Shown: piece after piece, positions 1-11,593 of the stretch
How positions within the stretch are numbered: position 1 is the stretch's first letter
How the letters are laid out: each line of letters opens with the position of its first letter
Source of the DNA: Isoetes taiwanensis
Lineage: Eukaryota; Streptophyta; Lycopodiopsida; Isoetales; Isoetaceae
Direction: 5' to 3'
Length of the DNA: 64,000 nucleotides
Assembly: GCA_021234155.1 (NCBI GenBank)
Contig: JAJEKV010000146.1
Span: 746,001 to 810,000, forward strand
Made by a program: the position numbers and the translations under genes
The notes under the pieces: model-generated
What the model saw: the letters and a program-made list of their open reading frames with translations, nothing else
What the model was told of the DNA's origin: nothing
Database searches by the model: none

Positions 1-108
1 GGTATGGCTATGGCGCCGAGAAATTCGGACTAAAAGCTATGGCTATGGCGCGAGAAAGTTCGACTAAAAGCTATGGCTTATGGCTATGGCATACGGTTAT
101 GGCGCTGA
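1..108. repeat. 35-bp tandem repeat, about 2.5 copies
   Basis: Units of about 34-35 bp carrying GCTATGGCTATGGCG and GACTAAAA follow each other from the first base. The array probably continues upstream of the window. The short open frame that begins here is a by-product of the repeat. From 110 to 420 I see nothing but an oligo-A run near 404-418. Confidence 0.75.
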
Positions 109-422
109 ACCGCCAAAGATTAATTGGCGCGGACACAAGGCTGACGGGATCCAAGTGCTTTAGGTGCTGGGTGCTGTCGCGTTTTTTTGACCACCAGTAT
201 AGAATTTACACCCATTTGGCCTTTTTTTTCTGGAAAAGAGGATGTGGATAAAACTTTGAAGTTATGCTGATCCATAATTCCTTTTAAGTCTGTTGACGAC
301 CTTTGAGAAATACTTTATTTATAGGGTTATACTTCCCTTGAAAAAAGTGTTTTTTGTAAAATTTTCCAAACTTATATTAATATAACATATAGAAAGCCTT
401 CAATAAAAAAAAAAAAAAAGAA

Positions 423-766
423 TGCCCATATTATTAGCTGATCAAGAAATGTAGCTAGATGAATACTCTCTACATTGGATGTAGAGAAACATCAAATATC
501 ATTTCTTTGCGAGGGTGGATCTATTGAGGTTAATGTTTGGCGCTCTGCAATTAAAGGACAAGGTTTTTAGTTAAGCACTGTAAAATTAAATTCCCCCTGA
601 AACCCTCTTTGGTTTGGGTGCATATTCACACGGAAGGTGACTCCAGGCATCGAGAGCTGTTCGATGGGATCAAGTTATAACTCGATCCAGACCATAGATA
701 GCAATCCTCGTTTGTGGAGTATGCTCGTACAAGTTTGGGTATATTGTATAGGGAGGCTTGCAAAAT
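423..766. repeat. Duplicated block, copy A (partner at 5893-6212)
   Basis: This stretch and 5893-6212 share long near-identical runs (for example GCTGATCAAGAAATGTAGC and GAGAGCTGTTCGATGGGATC). They also share the left half of a MITE (574-766 here). Copy A carries about 50 bp (around 508-562) absent from copy B, and copy B has a local duplication of CTCTACATTGGATG. Homology stops at CAAAAT (766 here, 6212 in copy B). Copy A then runs into an oligo-T tract while copy B continues through the rest of the MITE. Confidence 0.8.
574..766. mobile_element. MITE family A, copy 1 (left half only)
   Basis: It begins with the left terminal inverted repeat, including GGTTTGGGTGCATATTCACA, and follows the internal sequence of the complete copy at 6022-6376 until base 766. 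The right half and right inverted repeat are missing and are replaced by oligo-T and unrelated DNA up to about 916. No transposase is encoded. Between 767 and 1218 I see no recognisable gene; an 85-codon open frame at 964-1221 resembles nothing I know. Confidence 0.65.
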
Positions 767-1218
767 CAATCTTGTTATTTTTTTTTTTATTTTTTTTTTT
801 GTAGGAACGGCAGTGATACATAGTAATACAAAAGGACAGGGGGAAACCCTGTTATAGAGGCCAAATTGAAAAATTGGCCTTGACTCTCCCAAGGAGGATA
901 ATTTCTCTAAGTTCAAACACTGATTAAGAGTTTAGCAATAACAGAACCAAAATTATAATAGATATGAGTAAACCATTAAGTTTTTATTGTTCTGATAACT
1001 GCTGCCAGTTTAATGAAACCTCATTCTTCTGTGACTCCACCCAAAGTTATGACTGCAGAAGCATGAACAGTATACTTGAACAGCAGATAGTCGAGCTCAA
1101 CTGCTCCATAAGCAGAGGCATCCAGAATGTGAAGGATCCACGACTCCCGGGCCCCTATGGAGCAGCACAATATTGTTTGGCCTCGCATTTATTCTATATG
1201 TTTCGTAGTTACGAAATG

Positions 1219-1477
1219 TAAGTATGCTAATCAGAGTAAGGGTCTGTATCTAGAGAAGAAGTTTACAGTGAATCTAATAGAAGCATAAATAGAAATTAAT
1301 ATTGCCTTAGAAGTGAACCATACCTCTGAAATGCAAGAAATCCAAAAGTTGAATGGAAACCAAGTGCTTCTGCTAACTGAATGTTGTTGTTGCTGCAAGA
1401 AAAGAAGAGACTTATCAAACTTGCCATGCATATGCAAAGCTTTCACGTTTAAGAATGTTCAAGAACATATAACAGAC
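1219..1477. repeat. Dispersed direct repeat, copy 1 (partner 2626-2886)
   Basis: About 259 bp is repeated in the same orientation 1.4 kb downstream with roughly 95% identity by eye. Both copies start TAAGTATGCTAATCAGAG and stop at ATAACAGAC. Both strands are open over part of it, including a cysteine run on the plus strand, but I recognise no protein. The 1478-2625 interval between the copies holds nothing I can identify. Confidence 0.8.
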
Positions 1478-2625
1478 TTGAAAAGGCAGTATTGGAATAG
1501 AAGAAATCTCAAATTTAGCTATTGATTGAGCTGCAATAAGACATAAAAGATGGGTTAACATTGACTCAAGAAATAGCATTAGAATACTCATAATCATCCA
1601 GCCTACAGTACATAACTTCATGCAATTCTTGCGTCTTTTTTCAAGCTGTATTTCTACAGATTGTTTTGCAAGCACTGGCTTTTCTTTTTATTTACTTTTT
1701 TGTTGATGCATTAGTAATTCATTGTAGGTCATTGTAGGTCCATGGAAATCAATACTTTCTGCAAATTCTGCTTTGATAGCTGTCATTTGAATAGTACTAT
1801 TGTCAACCATAATTTACAAAAACCAACATAACAGCCAAACATGCAAGTGATCTAATGAGTAAACTCTCTTAGGGTTTCTAATAGAATCTTGATTGCTTAA
1901 ATGGGATAAAAAATTGGACCTTTTTTCCATGTAATTTTGGCCATTGGCTAAGTAAGTATGAAATTGATTTAGGACATATCATGTCTGATTTGCAGTTATT
2001 TGGTAGCTGTAATGGCATTACAAAGTCTTTGGTTCTCTGAAGTTATACTCTTATGCTTTGTTTTTAAGGAGAAATCTGCATAACTAACTTCTTGTGAGTT
2101 TGTTCGTTGTCAGTGACTGGGTAATTATAATTTCTTGATCCTTCTGAGACTTCTGCAGATAACATCCACTTTAACGCTGGCAACGGCATGCTCTTCTGCT
2201 AGCATAACAATTCTAATAGATAATGATTTAAATCAACGTGCGCACAACCACGGTGGCAGGTGGAGAAGCATCTGAAGCAGAGTGGGTTTGGCCCCTTCAT
2301 TTTTGGTGAGACGATAGAACATGCCTTGCCCGAGTGAAAGAAGAACATAAGTCATACATGACGTGGCAGCCTTAAAACCAAATGGGGGCTAATGCATTTT
2401 GGCCTTGGCTGTTATCGCCATTAAAATTCAGGGAACTAAAAATGGTCTGCTAATAGACTGGGAGTAGTGAAATTGGATTATAGTTTGCTTAGATTGGAAA
2501 TGGTCTAAAAGTGAAGAATTCAATCAACTTAAGCTGTCTGCTAATCCCGCAAAAACAGAGGTACTTTAATTACTTTTAGCAGTTATTCTTCGCCTGATTC
2601 ATCTACACCTATTCATCAGTAGTGA

Positions 2626-2886
2626 TAAGTATGCTAATCAGAGTAAGGGTCTTTATCTAGAGAAAATGTTTACAGTGAATCTAATAGAAACATAAGATAG
2701 AAATTAATATTTGCCTTAAAAGTGAAGCATACCTCTGAAATGCAAGAAATCCAAAACTTAAATGGAAACCAAGTGCTTTTGCTAACTGAATGTTGTTGTT
2801 GCTGCAAGAAAAGAAGAGACTTATCAAACTCGCCATGCACATGCAAAGCTTTCACGTTTAAGAATGTTCAAGAACATATAACAGAC
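2626..2886. repeat. Dispersed direct repeat, copy 2 (partner 1219-1477)
   Basis: Same unit as 1219-1477, with a few substitutions and single-base indels that break any shared long reading frame. No target duplication or inverted terminal repeat is visible, so a local duplication is as likely as two insertions of one element. Confidence 0.8.
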
Positions 2887-3082
2887 AATGCCAAAAAAAG
2901 ATGCATAATGCTGCAACAGTGCTATTCATGTTTCATTCATCAGTTTTGGCTTCAATTCTCAAGATTAAAAGGATAATAAAAATACTAACACGTTGAATTA
3001 TCTTTGATGAAGAAACTTATTTACAATGTTGCTACTATGTACAACACTCACTAATCCAGACCATGACAATACATATTCACAA

Positions 3083-4317
3083 TTAGCTAATAATTACAAT
3101 GAGGCCTAGGACAACTTCTGTATTGCCTCCCTCAACTGCACAGATCCCAATTGAATAATTCACCTCATCCATTTTTTCAACAATGTACCTGTTTCTGTCC
3201 ACATCATTATATGTTTCTTCCTTTATTTTCATCCTGAATAGCAAGCTTTTAAAGAAGGATCCCTGCACAATCTCATTGAACTTTTTAATGTCTGTAAGCT
3301 TCCAAACATCCATTTGCTTTGCTGTACAACCAAATAGCTGCTCACCTATATCTTGAAAAGCTCACCCATAAGTTTCCTGTGTGGTCTGATAGCTGCAATG
3401 AAATTACATACATGTAAGAGCACTCTTTCACATGGACATTACAACTACTGCAATGCCACAACCCATCTTCCGTAGCTCTCATCTTCTTGAAACATTGGCG
3501 GTTCCCACATTTCAATGGGCATGCCGCATAGTACAATACATCATGCTTCATATTGATTATGGTTCCCTTTAGCTCAACTAACATCGGCTTCTCCACATCT
3601 CTAAGCGCGCTGCTTCGGATAGCTCAGATACAAATTTCAGAGAATCACCTATAGTTAAAGGTTGCGAAGACATCGTCAGAGAAACAAGAACACTCTTTTT
3701 GCCTTCTTTGACAAACCATGCCCTCAGCGCCCTAGCCTCTGGAATAAAAGGGTTTATTTGCACCTGGCTTGATTGAAGAGTAACTAAAGATCTAGTTGCA
3801 TAATCGCTCACCCTCGCCCCTCTTATCGCAACAATTGGATCCCTATTCGCATGCATAGCCTCTTTAATTTCTGTTCCCTCTCGCAATGACACCTGACCCC
3901 ACATAGTAATTTCAATTTGCTTGCCAGATACATCTTTCATATGGATAATTCTATGATCAGTGGGGCTTTCGTTCTTTCGATGCACACGTGATGCCTCCTC
4001 TACTGCACTGATAACACTAATCACATCCACTATAGAATCCTTTTCTTTGAATTCTAAGTCCGTAATGGATACAAATTTATACAAATGATGGAGAATATTC
4101 TTATCGTCATCACATTCTTCAACTATCGAAGCACCTTGAAAATATAATTCCCATGCATGACTCAACTGATTAAAGGTCTTATTAGGGCACTAAAACATAC
4201 CACTCTAATCTCAGATAATTCAAAATCAATCACGTCAAAATGGAATAGAGTTCCAGTAACCTTGGACAAAGCAAACTTCTTCAGAGATACTCTCGCTGTC
4301 ACTCTACGTTTAATCTT
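3083..4317 (-). pseudogene. RPA70 (replication protein A large subunit)-like pseudogene
   Basis: Read on the minus strand this gives the middle and C-terminal OB folds of the RPA large subunit, the eukaryotic single-strand DNA binding protein. A DBD-A start (IKRRVTARVSLKKF) lies near 4317-4200. A DBD-B-like block (about 4165-3600) contains VDVISVISAVEEASRV and INPFIPEARALRAWF. DBD-C at 3596-3342 has a C4 zinc-ribbon pattern, CPLKCGNRQC then WHCSSC. The C-terminal block at 3313-3083 has LFRMKIKEETYNDVDRNRY. The blocks lie in different frames with shifts near 4180, 3595 and 3350, and no introns separate them. That suggests a processed or captured copy. RPA-like genes also occur inside plant Helitrons; no Helitron ends or Rep/helicase were found here. 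The N-terminal domain is absent. Confidence 0.75.
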
Positions 4318-4383
4318 CTAATTAAAGAGGTAAGGACTTAAACTATGAATAGGAACAATCCCAGACTCTCTACTACGGGAAAA

Positions 4384-4545
4384 TGAACATGGAACAGAAG
4401 AAGAAGAAACATCAGAACATGGAGAATCACATGGAACAGAAGAGGGCACATTAGAAGGAACATGGAGAATTACATGGAACAGAAGGCGCCACATTAGAAG
4501 AACATGAACCATCGAATCCAACAGAACATGGAACCTCAGAGCATA
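4384..4545. repeat. Degenerate ~45-bp tandem repeat
   Basis: Three imperfect units built on ACATGGAACAGAAG followed by ACATTAGAAGGAACATGGAG. The plus-strand frame running out of it (4545-4787, 80 aa) resembles no known family. From 4790 to 5892 I see no gene; a possible tRNA-like (SINE) patch on the minus strand near 5564-5650 is treated under findings. Confidence 0.6.
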
Positions 4546-5892
4546 TGGCATCGGATACAAAAGAAGAGGAACGAACACTATCAGCCATTGCAAAAACCAA
4601 AAACTATCTAAGAAACACTGACCTGGAATCTGAAACTATCATGCCATTAGCTGCGAGGTCTACTTTTACACAATCGCCCAGTCGAAATCCACATCCACAA
4701 GAAACATATGAATGCAAGTGTTGGTGCTTGATGTGGCTGTCAAATGAGTCCCTCTCTCATGATTTCGAATTTTCTTGCCTCCATTAACAAGAAGATGATA
4801 AGACTGTGTCAAATATGATTAAAGATCTAATTTAAACTTTGGAGATCATGTGATGCTCCCATGTGTAGGCTTGAGGGCAATAGCAATAATATAGGATCCT
4901 TGTAATTTGGAAAAAGACTCTACAATCAACTCGACAAGATCTATCTAGAACTTATCTCATTATCCATACAGATAGTGCAACACTAGTTCAATGGTAGAAG
5001 TGTAGCCATTACAGAAAAGACATGATCGAGATATTTTTTCACATGTATTAATTACAATGAAATTGTCCTTTCCATGCCTCGGCAATGTGGGCCTTAATAT
5101 GTGTCAATTCTATAGTTCTAAAGACACGAATGCATATTTCATGACTTCCTATGGTTCAAATCCCTCTCACATCCTATGCATATGCCTCACGGGTCTCGTG
5201 TATTGTGGGCTTTCAGACATATCAATCCTATATATGGTCTTAAAGATGTGGATGCGCATTCATGAGTTTTTATGATGTGGATTTTTGAGGAGTTTTTGGA
5301 TGTGCACTCTTATGCTTAGGCAGGTTGCTTCACTCGGTGGGTCTCCGCTTATCCGCTGAGATTTTATTCCTGTCTCTGCATTTATACTTGTATTTGACTC
5401 TTTGATTGAATAAAGTCTGACGTCCTTCAACAAAAAAATAATGGTTGTTTATAGGAGAATGGAAATTTTGAATTTTGTAAAAACATCTAGAAAGCCAATA
5501 ATTTGTGGTTGTTGGTTAGTGACATATAAGTCATATTTCAACATGAAACTATACATAGTGCAAGTCTGGGCAGTCCCGAGCTCGAGACATAATTGTTTTA
5601 GCACTAGTGTATTACCATTAGACCAAAGGCCCAAGCACACTGAAAATCCAATATTATAAAGATGCCAAAACATGTCGTATGCGTATTCAACAAGCGCATG
5701 TAAAATCCATGCCGCATGCGCATGCAAAAAACAGACCTTGAAAAAACTGAAAATGAGCCTTGGAAAAACAGACGTTGGACCTTGGATCTCGTAAAAAGAT
5801 CATTTCCATACCTTATATGGTTCCAATCTCATATCAGACACAATTCCATGTATGCTCAACACTTAATATAAACGAAAAGCCAATAATTGAAT

Positions 5893-6212
5893 TGCCCATG
5901 TTATTAGCTGATCAAGAAATGTAGCTAGATGAATACTCTCTACATTGGATGCAGGCTCTCTACATTGGATGTAGAGAAACATCAAATATCGTTTCTTTAA
6001 AGGTCAAGGTTTTTAGTTAAACACTTTAAAATCAAATTCCCCCTGAAACTCCCTTTGATTTGGGTGCATATTCACACGGGAGATGACTCCAGGCATCGAG
6101 AGCTGTTCGATGGGATCAAGTTATAACTCGATCCAGACCATAGATAGCGATCCTCGTTTGTGGAGTATGCTCGTACAAGTTTGGGTATATTGTATAAGGA
6201 GGCTTGCAAAAT
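5893..6212. repeat. Duplicated block, copy B (partner 423-766)
   Basis: Same block as 423-766. It includes 130 bp upstream of the MITE plus the MITE's left half. Because the homology starts well outside the MITE, the MITE was already in place when the block was copied. Confidence 0.8.
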
Positions 6213-6376
6213 ACTATAAGGTTTGAGAAATGTACTAAATGGTGTTAATTTTGTATATGTATTATACGGTTTTAGGGAGTACAAAAGGGGCTCTCATTGC
6301 CCCACATCACCCCCGTGTGAATATACACCCAAATTAAAGGGGACTTCAGGGGGGATTTAATTTTAAAGTGTTGAAT
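6022..6376. mobile_element. MITE family A, copy 2 (both terminal inverted repeats)
   Basis: A non-coding element of about 355 bp with terminal inverted repeats of roughly 80 bp. The left end reads ACACTTTAAAAT then a C-rich run then GATTTGGGTGCATATTCACA; the right end is its imperfect reverse complement (TGTGAATATACACCCAAATT). The interior is partly self-complementary. No clear target duplication was found. This is the most complete of four copies in the window (others at 574-766, 47840-48108, 56630-56926). From 6377 to 9149 I see no gene, only AT-rich DNA with short open frames. Confidence 0.75.
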
Positions 6377-9149
6377 TTACTGGTTTACATTAACTCAAAA
6401 AAATTAAGGTCATAATGTTTGTTGTTGAAGCATTTAAAAGAAGAAATCGATGCATTGTCTCCAATGCTTATTAAAATGTGAATGCAATATAGGGCATTGT
6501 AGAGGATGAATGATGATACATTCATAGAAGAGAAACCTATCTAAAAATAACTAGCCTCAAGATTGTATAGATAATCTAAGTGATTGCATGGAATAATAAA
6601 CATGAATTGATGATGAAAGAAGCAAACATAAGTTAATTGTAGAGTAATGCATATACAACAATTTAAGAAGTACAGCATACGCTCATAATTCTTTTATATT
6701 TAGGAGGATAGCTCTATCTATAACATGAATAGATCTTAAATGGGGCTTGAAGCCATTATATCTTTGTATGTATAACAAGAGTAGATCTTAATTGATCCTT
6801 GGACCCATTACATCCTTGTAACTAGTTCAGATCCACGATGTCGTATATATGCGAATGCAATGTAATGCTTAAATTGTGTATGAAGTGCAATGTGGGAATC
6901 ATAAAGCCATTTCAAAGCTTTCTCATAAAGCATTTCGAATCTAAACTTGTAACAGTGATTAAAATGATTGCATATCATAATCTACACAAAAAGAAAGCAT
7001 TTCTGCTAGTAAATCAGTTTCAATCTACAATGTCTTTATGAATATCTAGCATAATAACAGGGAAGGTTTGTCTCTTTTTGAAATCCATCCAAACAAATGA
7101 AATATGTTTCAACTGGTGTTCAAGAACTCTATTTGCAAACCTGTAAGGACATTAGATGCAAGCCTATATATGCCAAGTCCAAAGCAAAGCTTTTTATTCA
7201 AAGAAGGCAGGCCAAAGCTTGCTCTTATATCATAAGTGAAGCAAAAAATGTTGCAATCCAAGAATGCAGATATACAGGATAAAAAGAATGATAACTGAGG
7301 AATGTGTGTTAAAACCATAGCCAAAACTTGGATAAGGGCAAAGAAATCAAGGCTTAAGGCAGGCAAGAGGGGCCAAAAAAGCTCGCTAGTTTGTGTACTT
7401 CAAAAAAATGTCTTGAAGCAAGTGCACAAGGCATTTGTGCATGGGAAGCAGGGGCCAAGCTTCTAGAATGAGGCCTTCTTGGGTTAGTTACTGACAAAAC
7501 TCTAGCCAGATATTTGTAAATTGCTAGAGCCATGAAGCAGAATCTAGGTCTAATGCAATCAAGTAACGAAAAAATCGTCTTCTGGAACGAACGAACTCAC
7601 GGCTTAAAATCAAGTTCAAGCACATAAAAAGACACAATCAATTCAGAACTAAGATTTGTAGCCACAAATTGCAGAAAAGAAAGAGCATCTGATAAGATTT
7701 TGAGTGTGAGACTGTTGCAATCCAAGAACGTATCTTTTGGATGAGCCGGAGATCCAAAATCCAAGATGACTTGATTCTGCTTAAGCTTTTCATCCATGCA
7801 AGTTCTGATCTTGTGGTCCTAGACTTGTGGTCTGCAAAGGTTCAATTCTAAATTATAGCTGCTTGATGCCAGCATGCAAAGAACCTAAAAAGGGTTGTTA
7901 AGATGCGACTTTAGTTCAATAAAAGATTCTATCATAACTTTAAATAAAATTCAATAGCTTAGAAAGAATGACTCAACCCTCAAACAAAGCACAACACTTT
8001 GTTCGATGATTAGTTGATCCTTAGATAAGTTTTTAGTTGACCAGTTATTTCAAGCCCAGTAAAACTCAACGAACTATAAAAGTATCGAATATGATTTAAG
8101 CAACCTAGAACCTTGGTTGAAATTCTAGGTTTAACTAGGGCATACCAGCTTGACGTTCAATATTTTAAGGGAAAAAAGGAAAAAAACTCATTTCTTCTCT
8201 TTTTTTCTAAAAGGCATCGAAATCTTTTAAGGGCATGAATAAGGAAAGCGATTAGAATCATTTTGGCAGCCACTTCTAGCATGTCTTTCCGTACCCTTTT
8301 TTTTTTCCTCAGGCCATGACGAATGGTCTACCACGCCGGAGAGCAACATGGCAAAACTATGGTATTCAAGTTTTGGCTACGACAGAGCGTTAGAAAAATA
8401 GGTTAGTGCAAAATCTTAATCCTGGCATAAGTTATCAATCACAACCTTCATTCAATTATTAGCATTGAACTATTATTCCATTATTATTGTTGACCTTTTA
8501 TGTGAGGGTTGGGGGAAGCATCATCTATACAAAGGTCACAAAAAGGTCATGTACAATAAAGAACAAAAGGAAATTGTTAAGAAAAAGAGTGTGGGCGTTT
8601 ATAAAGTTGGGGATCTCTTAGTTGGAGGGGGGCAATGGCTCTTTTAAAGGCTATCCATGCTCAATGATTCGAGACGTACCAAAGCTAGCTTGATCACAGA
8701 TTTCTATCCTTCTCCAATTCTGTCAGAACGGCAAAGCTAAACCAATCTAGAGTTGTTCGGTCAGATTCTTCATATTGGGTAAGAACCAGAGATGCTTGCC
8801 TACTTGTGCCTCAAGCTTGGACCCGATTGGGTGGTAAACTTGTGCCAAAAAACACGAATCTATGAAATTTTCTTCGTATATAACTGCTAAGTTTGGTTAA
8901 CTTGTAGGAAAAACAAGTCATTTGTATCAGCAATGGCTATGAAAAGCATGTTGATGGAGAAAACAGACCAATCCGATCGTGCAACAACTATCTTTACCCA
9001 TGCATTCCTTATATTATTCTGAAAATGAACGCAAGTGAAATATACTGAATATTATTATAATAATTTCAGTCCAGAGCATTCTCATTGGCTTTTAGCCATG
9101 CAACATGAGTATTAGTCCATCGATGCCAACATGTAGACCCTAGTTTCCA

Positions 9150-9960
9150 GACCTTTGGAATTGAAATCTGGCATGATCAATCTGCTAGCTATATGCATCT
9201 TTCTCATACCAAATATCTTTCTGATCTACTCTCTCGTTTCGGCCTCCTTCCTTGTAATCCTGTGCACACACCTATGAAATTTGCTCTGCCTTTTTGCCTA
9301 CTGACCACCCTTACTCCTCTTCTATGGATGTCTTTTGTGATCACTACTGTACATTGTTGGAACTCTTGGAACTCTTAATTTTGCAGCCACCTCCACAAGG
9401 CCTGACCTCTCCTTTGTTATTTGCAAACTCAGTCAATTTAGGCTCGATCCCAAACATACCCACTGCATTGCTCTAAAACGTTGTCTACATTACCTTGCTG
9501 GAACTTTATCTCATGGCATCTCATATTCCCTTGAACAATCCTCCACTCTTTCTAGTTACTCAGACTCTGATTGAGCTGGTAATCAGCATGACTGGACCTC
9601 CATACCTAGATATTAGTTTCTTCTTGCTGGTGGCCCCATTAGCTGGAGAATGTATTGCACAATCAACCACTGAGGCTGAACATATTGCCCTTGCCAATGC
9701 CAGTAATGAGGTTGTCTGGTTACATCACTTTGCCACTCGTTTTTCTGAGTTGTTTCTACATGATTCTCTTCTGCATATTAAAGTATCTATATGGGTGTGC
9801 CAAAGGCAGAGTGCCTCTTCTCTTCTATATACAAGTTACTTCTTGACCATGAAACCTTACCTCATCCAGTAAGTGGGACCTTCAAGTCACTTGACCACAT
9901 TGGAAAGTGTTTGGATATGGGTTGGGATAAGTCGCTCCATCCTAAGGTGGCAACTCTGTA
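9150..9960 (+). mobile_element. Ty1/copia RT-RNase H remnant
   Basis: Plus-strand translation from 9150 gives the end of a copia reverse transcriptase (FGIEIWHDQSASYMHLSHTK, then LSDLLSRFGLLPCNPVHTPM). It is followed, across several frameshifts, by RNase H pieces: HYLAGTLSHGISYS near 9490, YSDSD near 9560, a GGPISW-like block near 9630, and TEAEHIALANASNEVVWLHH near 9670-9730. That order matches the 3' part of copia pol. The remnant is cut at the 5' side and I see no LTRs. 9961-11593 holds nothing I recognise. Confidence 0.75.
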
Positions 9961-11593
9961 GTAGCAAATAATTCATAGATGTTTTACATGTGATATAATA
10001 AAAGACTAGTAAACGTATGCCCGACGTTGGCATGCATAAGTAGGCATTCATGTTTAGCTGGTCCTTTGGTGTACGACTTCTTTGATGTAAGGCTTATCAT
10101 TCTGGCGGAGGAATTTCGCCAAAATTTTGTCTTCAATGCATGCGCAAGATGGATCTTGCATAGTTGACTCCGTGTTGACTTAGTTACAACATACTTTATA
10201 AGTGTTTAGCAGACTCGCCTAACCCCCCATACAACATTTCTTGGATTTCTAGCCTATCCAAGTCGTTTAACACGTTCGCTAAAATTAACCCTAACCATCA
10301 AATCCATTATTTTTTGCATCTACGGCCTTGAAAATTAGCTAATCCTCTGAAATCTCTTCTGGTACTTCTAATGATTCTTCTGTGAATGAATAGTTTTTTC
10401 TTTAGCCGGGAGCTTTATTCTGAGGTCCTATTTCGACCAAAGCATCAGAGCTTCTATGGTTCTTAAATATTGTGTCTGGTCATTGGGCAAGCAGCTTATG
10501 AGCTTTTACATTCCATTTTGATGCCATATAGTCTCAGCTCCAAACCTCAGTGGTTTTTCTATGGGGTTGCATTTCAATGCCAAGTGCGGACTTGCAAAGC
10601 TTAGGGTTTTATTTAATGCACTTCGTTCATAAACTCATTTCCCCTTCTCTGCGTCGACCTCATGGGAGAAAACTATAAGCAATTGACCAATGCTTTCACC
10701 ATATTCTTGTCCCATTCTTTTCTATGAAGTTACAGTTTCTCAAGTTTTAAAGACAAGCTTCTAAATCGTTCAGTCAGGACATTAACGAATTTTCCTTTTG
10801 TATTCAACCCTCCAATTAGGAACCAAGCAAATTTTGGCTGCCTCCTGTTGTTAAGATTGTTTTATATTATATGGCTGAGCTATTATGCTCATGGTTTTAT
10901 AGGCTCAAGTAAAACTTCCAATGTCTGTTTTTTGTAAAGAATGCAACAATGCTGACCAACATACTACTACGGTTTTGATGTCCATATTTATTTCCTTCTT
11001 TTACAGTCCCTTGCATAAAATAACAGGAAATTGATATACGAGTAGCCTTGCAGAGATATTTTTGTTTGCTTTGTAACTTGCATGCCTGCTGCATTTATAA
11101 TAGCGTATTTCACAGATACTAGTTACTTCGCGGCAGCTTGTGGAGGCAAAGAACTTCTAACAGAAAATACTTCATACCCACTTGTTCTTCTGTACAGAAT
11201 ACGATGAACTTGGTGTTTAGATATTTATTATTATGAAATTTGGAATTTCGAAAGCTAGGAATGATCTGGTAATATTACATGGCCTCAAGCCATAGTCTCT
11301 CAGCTGAATTAAACTCAAATTATAACCATTGGAACTTCAAATATTCCCAAGACCCCACACGCTAAAAGTAATTCAGGATAAAATGTTTATAAGTCCAAAA
11401 TTAAACTCAAGGAGAATGGCATATGCCAGCCAGTTCCTCTTGGAATATGCCAGGCCTTTCTTCTTCTTCAAATCATAATCTTACCAAAGCACATAAGACT
11501 GATCAAAATCATCCCTGCCAACACAGGATGTGAGATGTTTTGATTACACCATGCCATAAAAAATAAAGTGTAAATCAACTAAAAATTTTCTCA

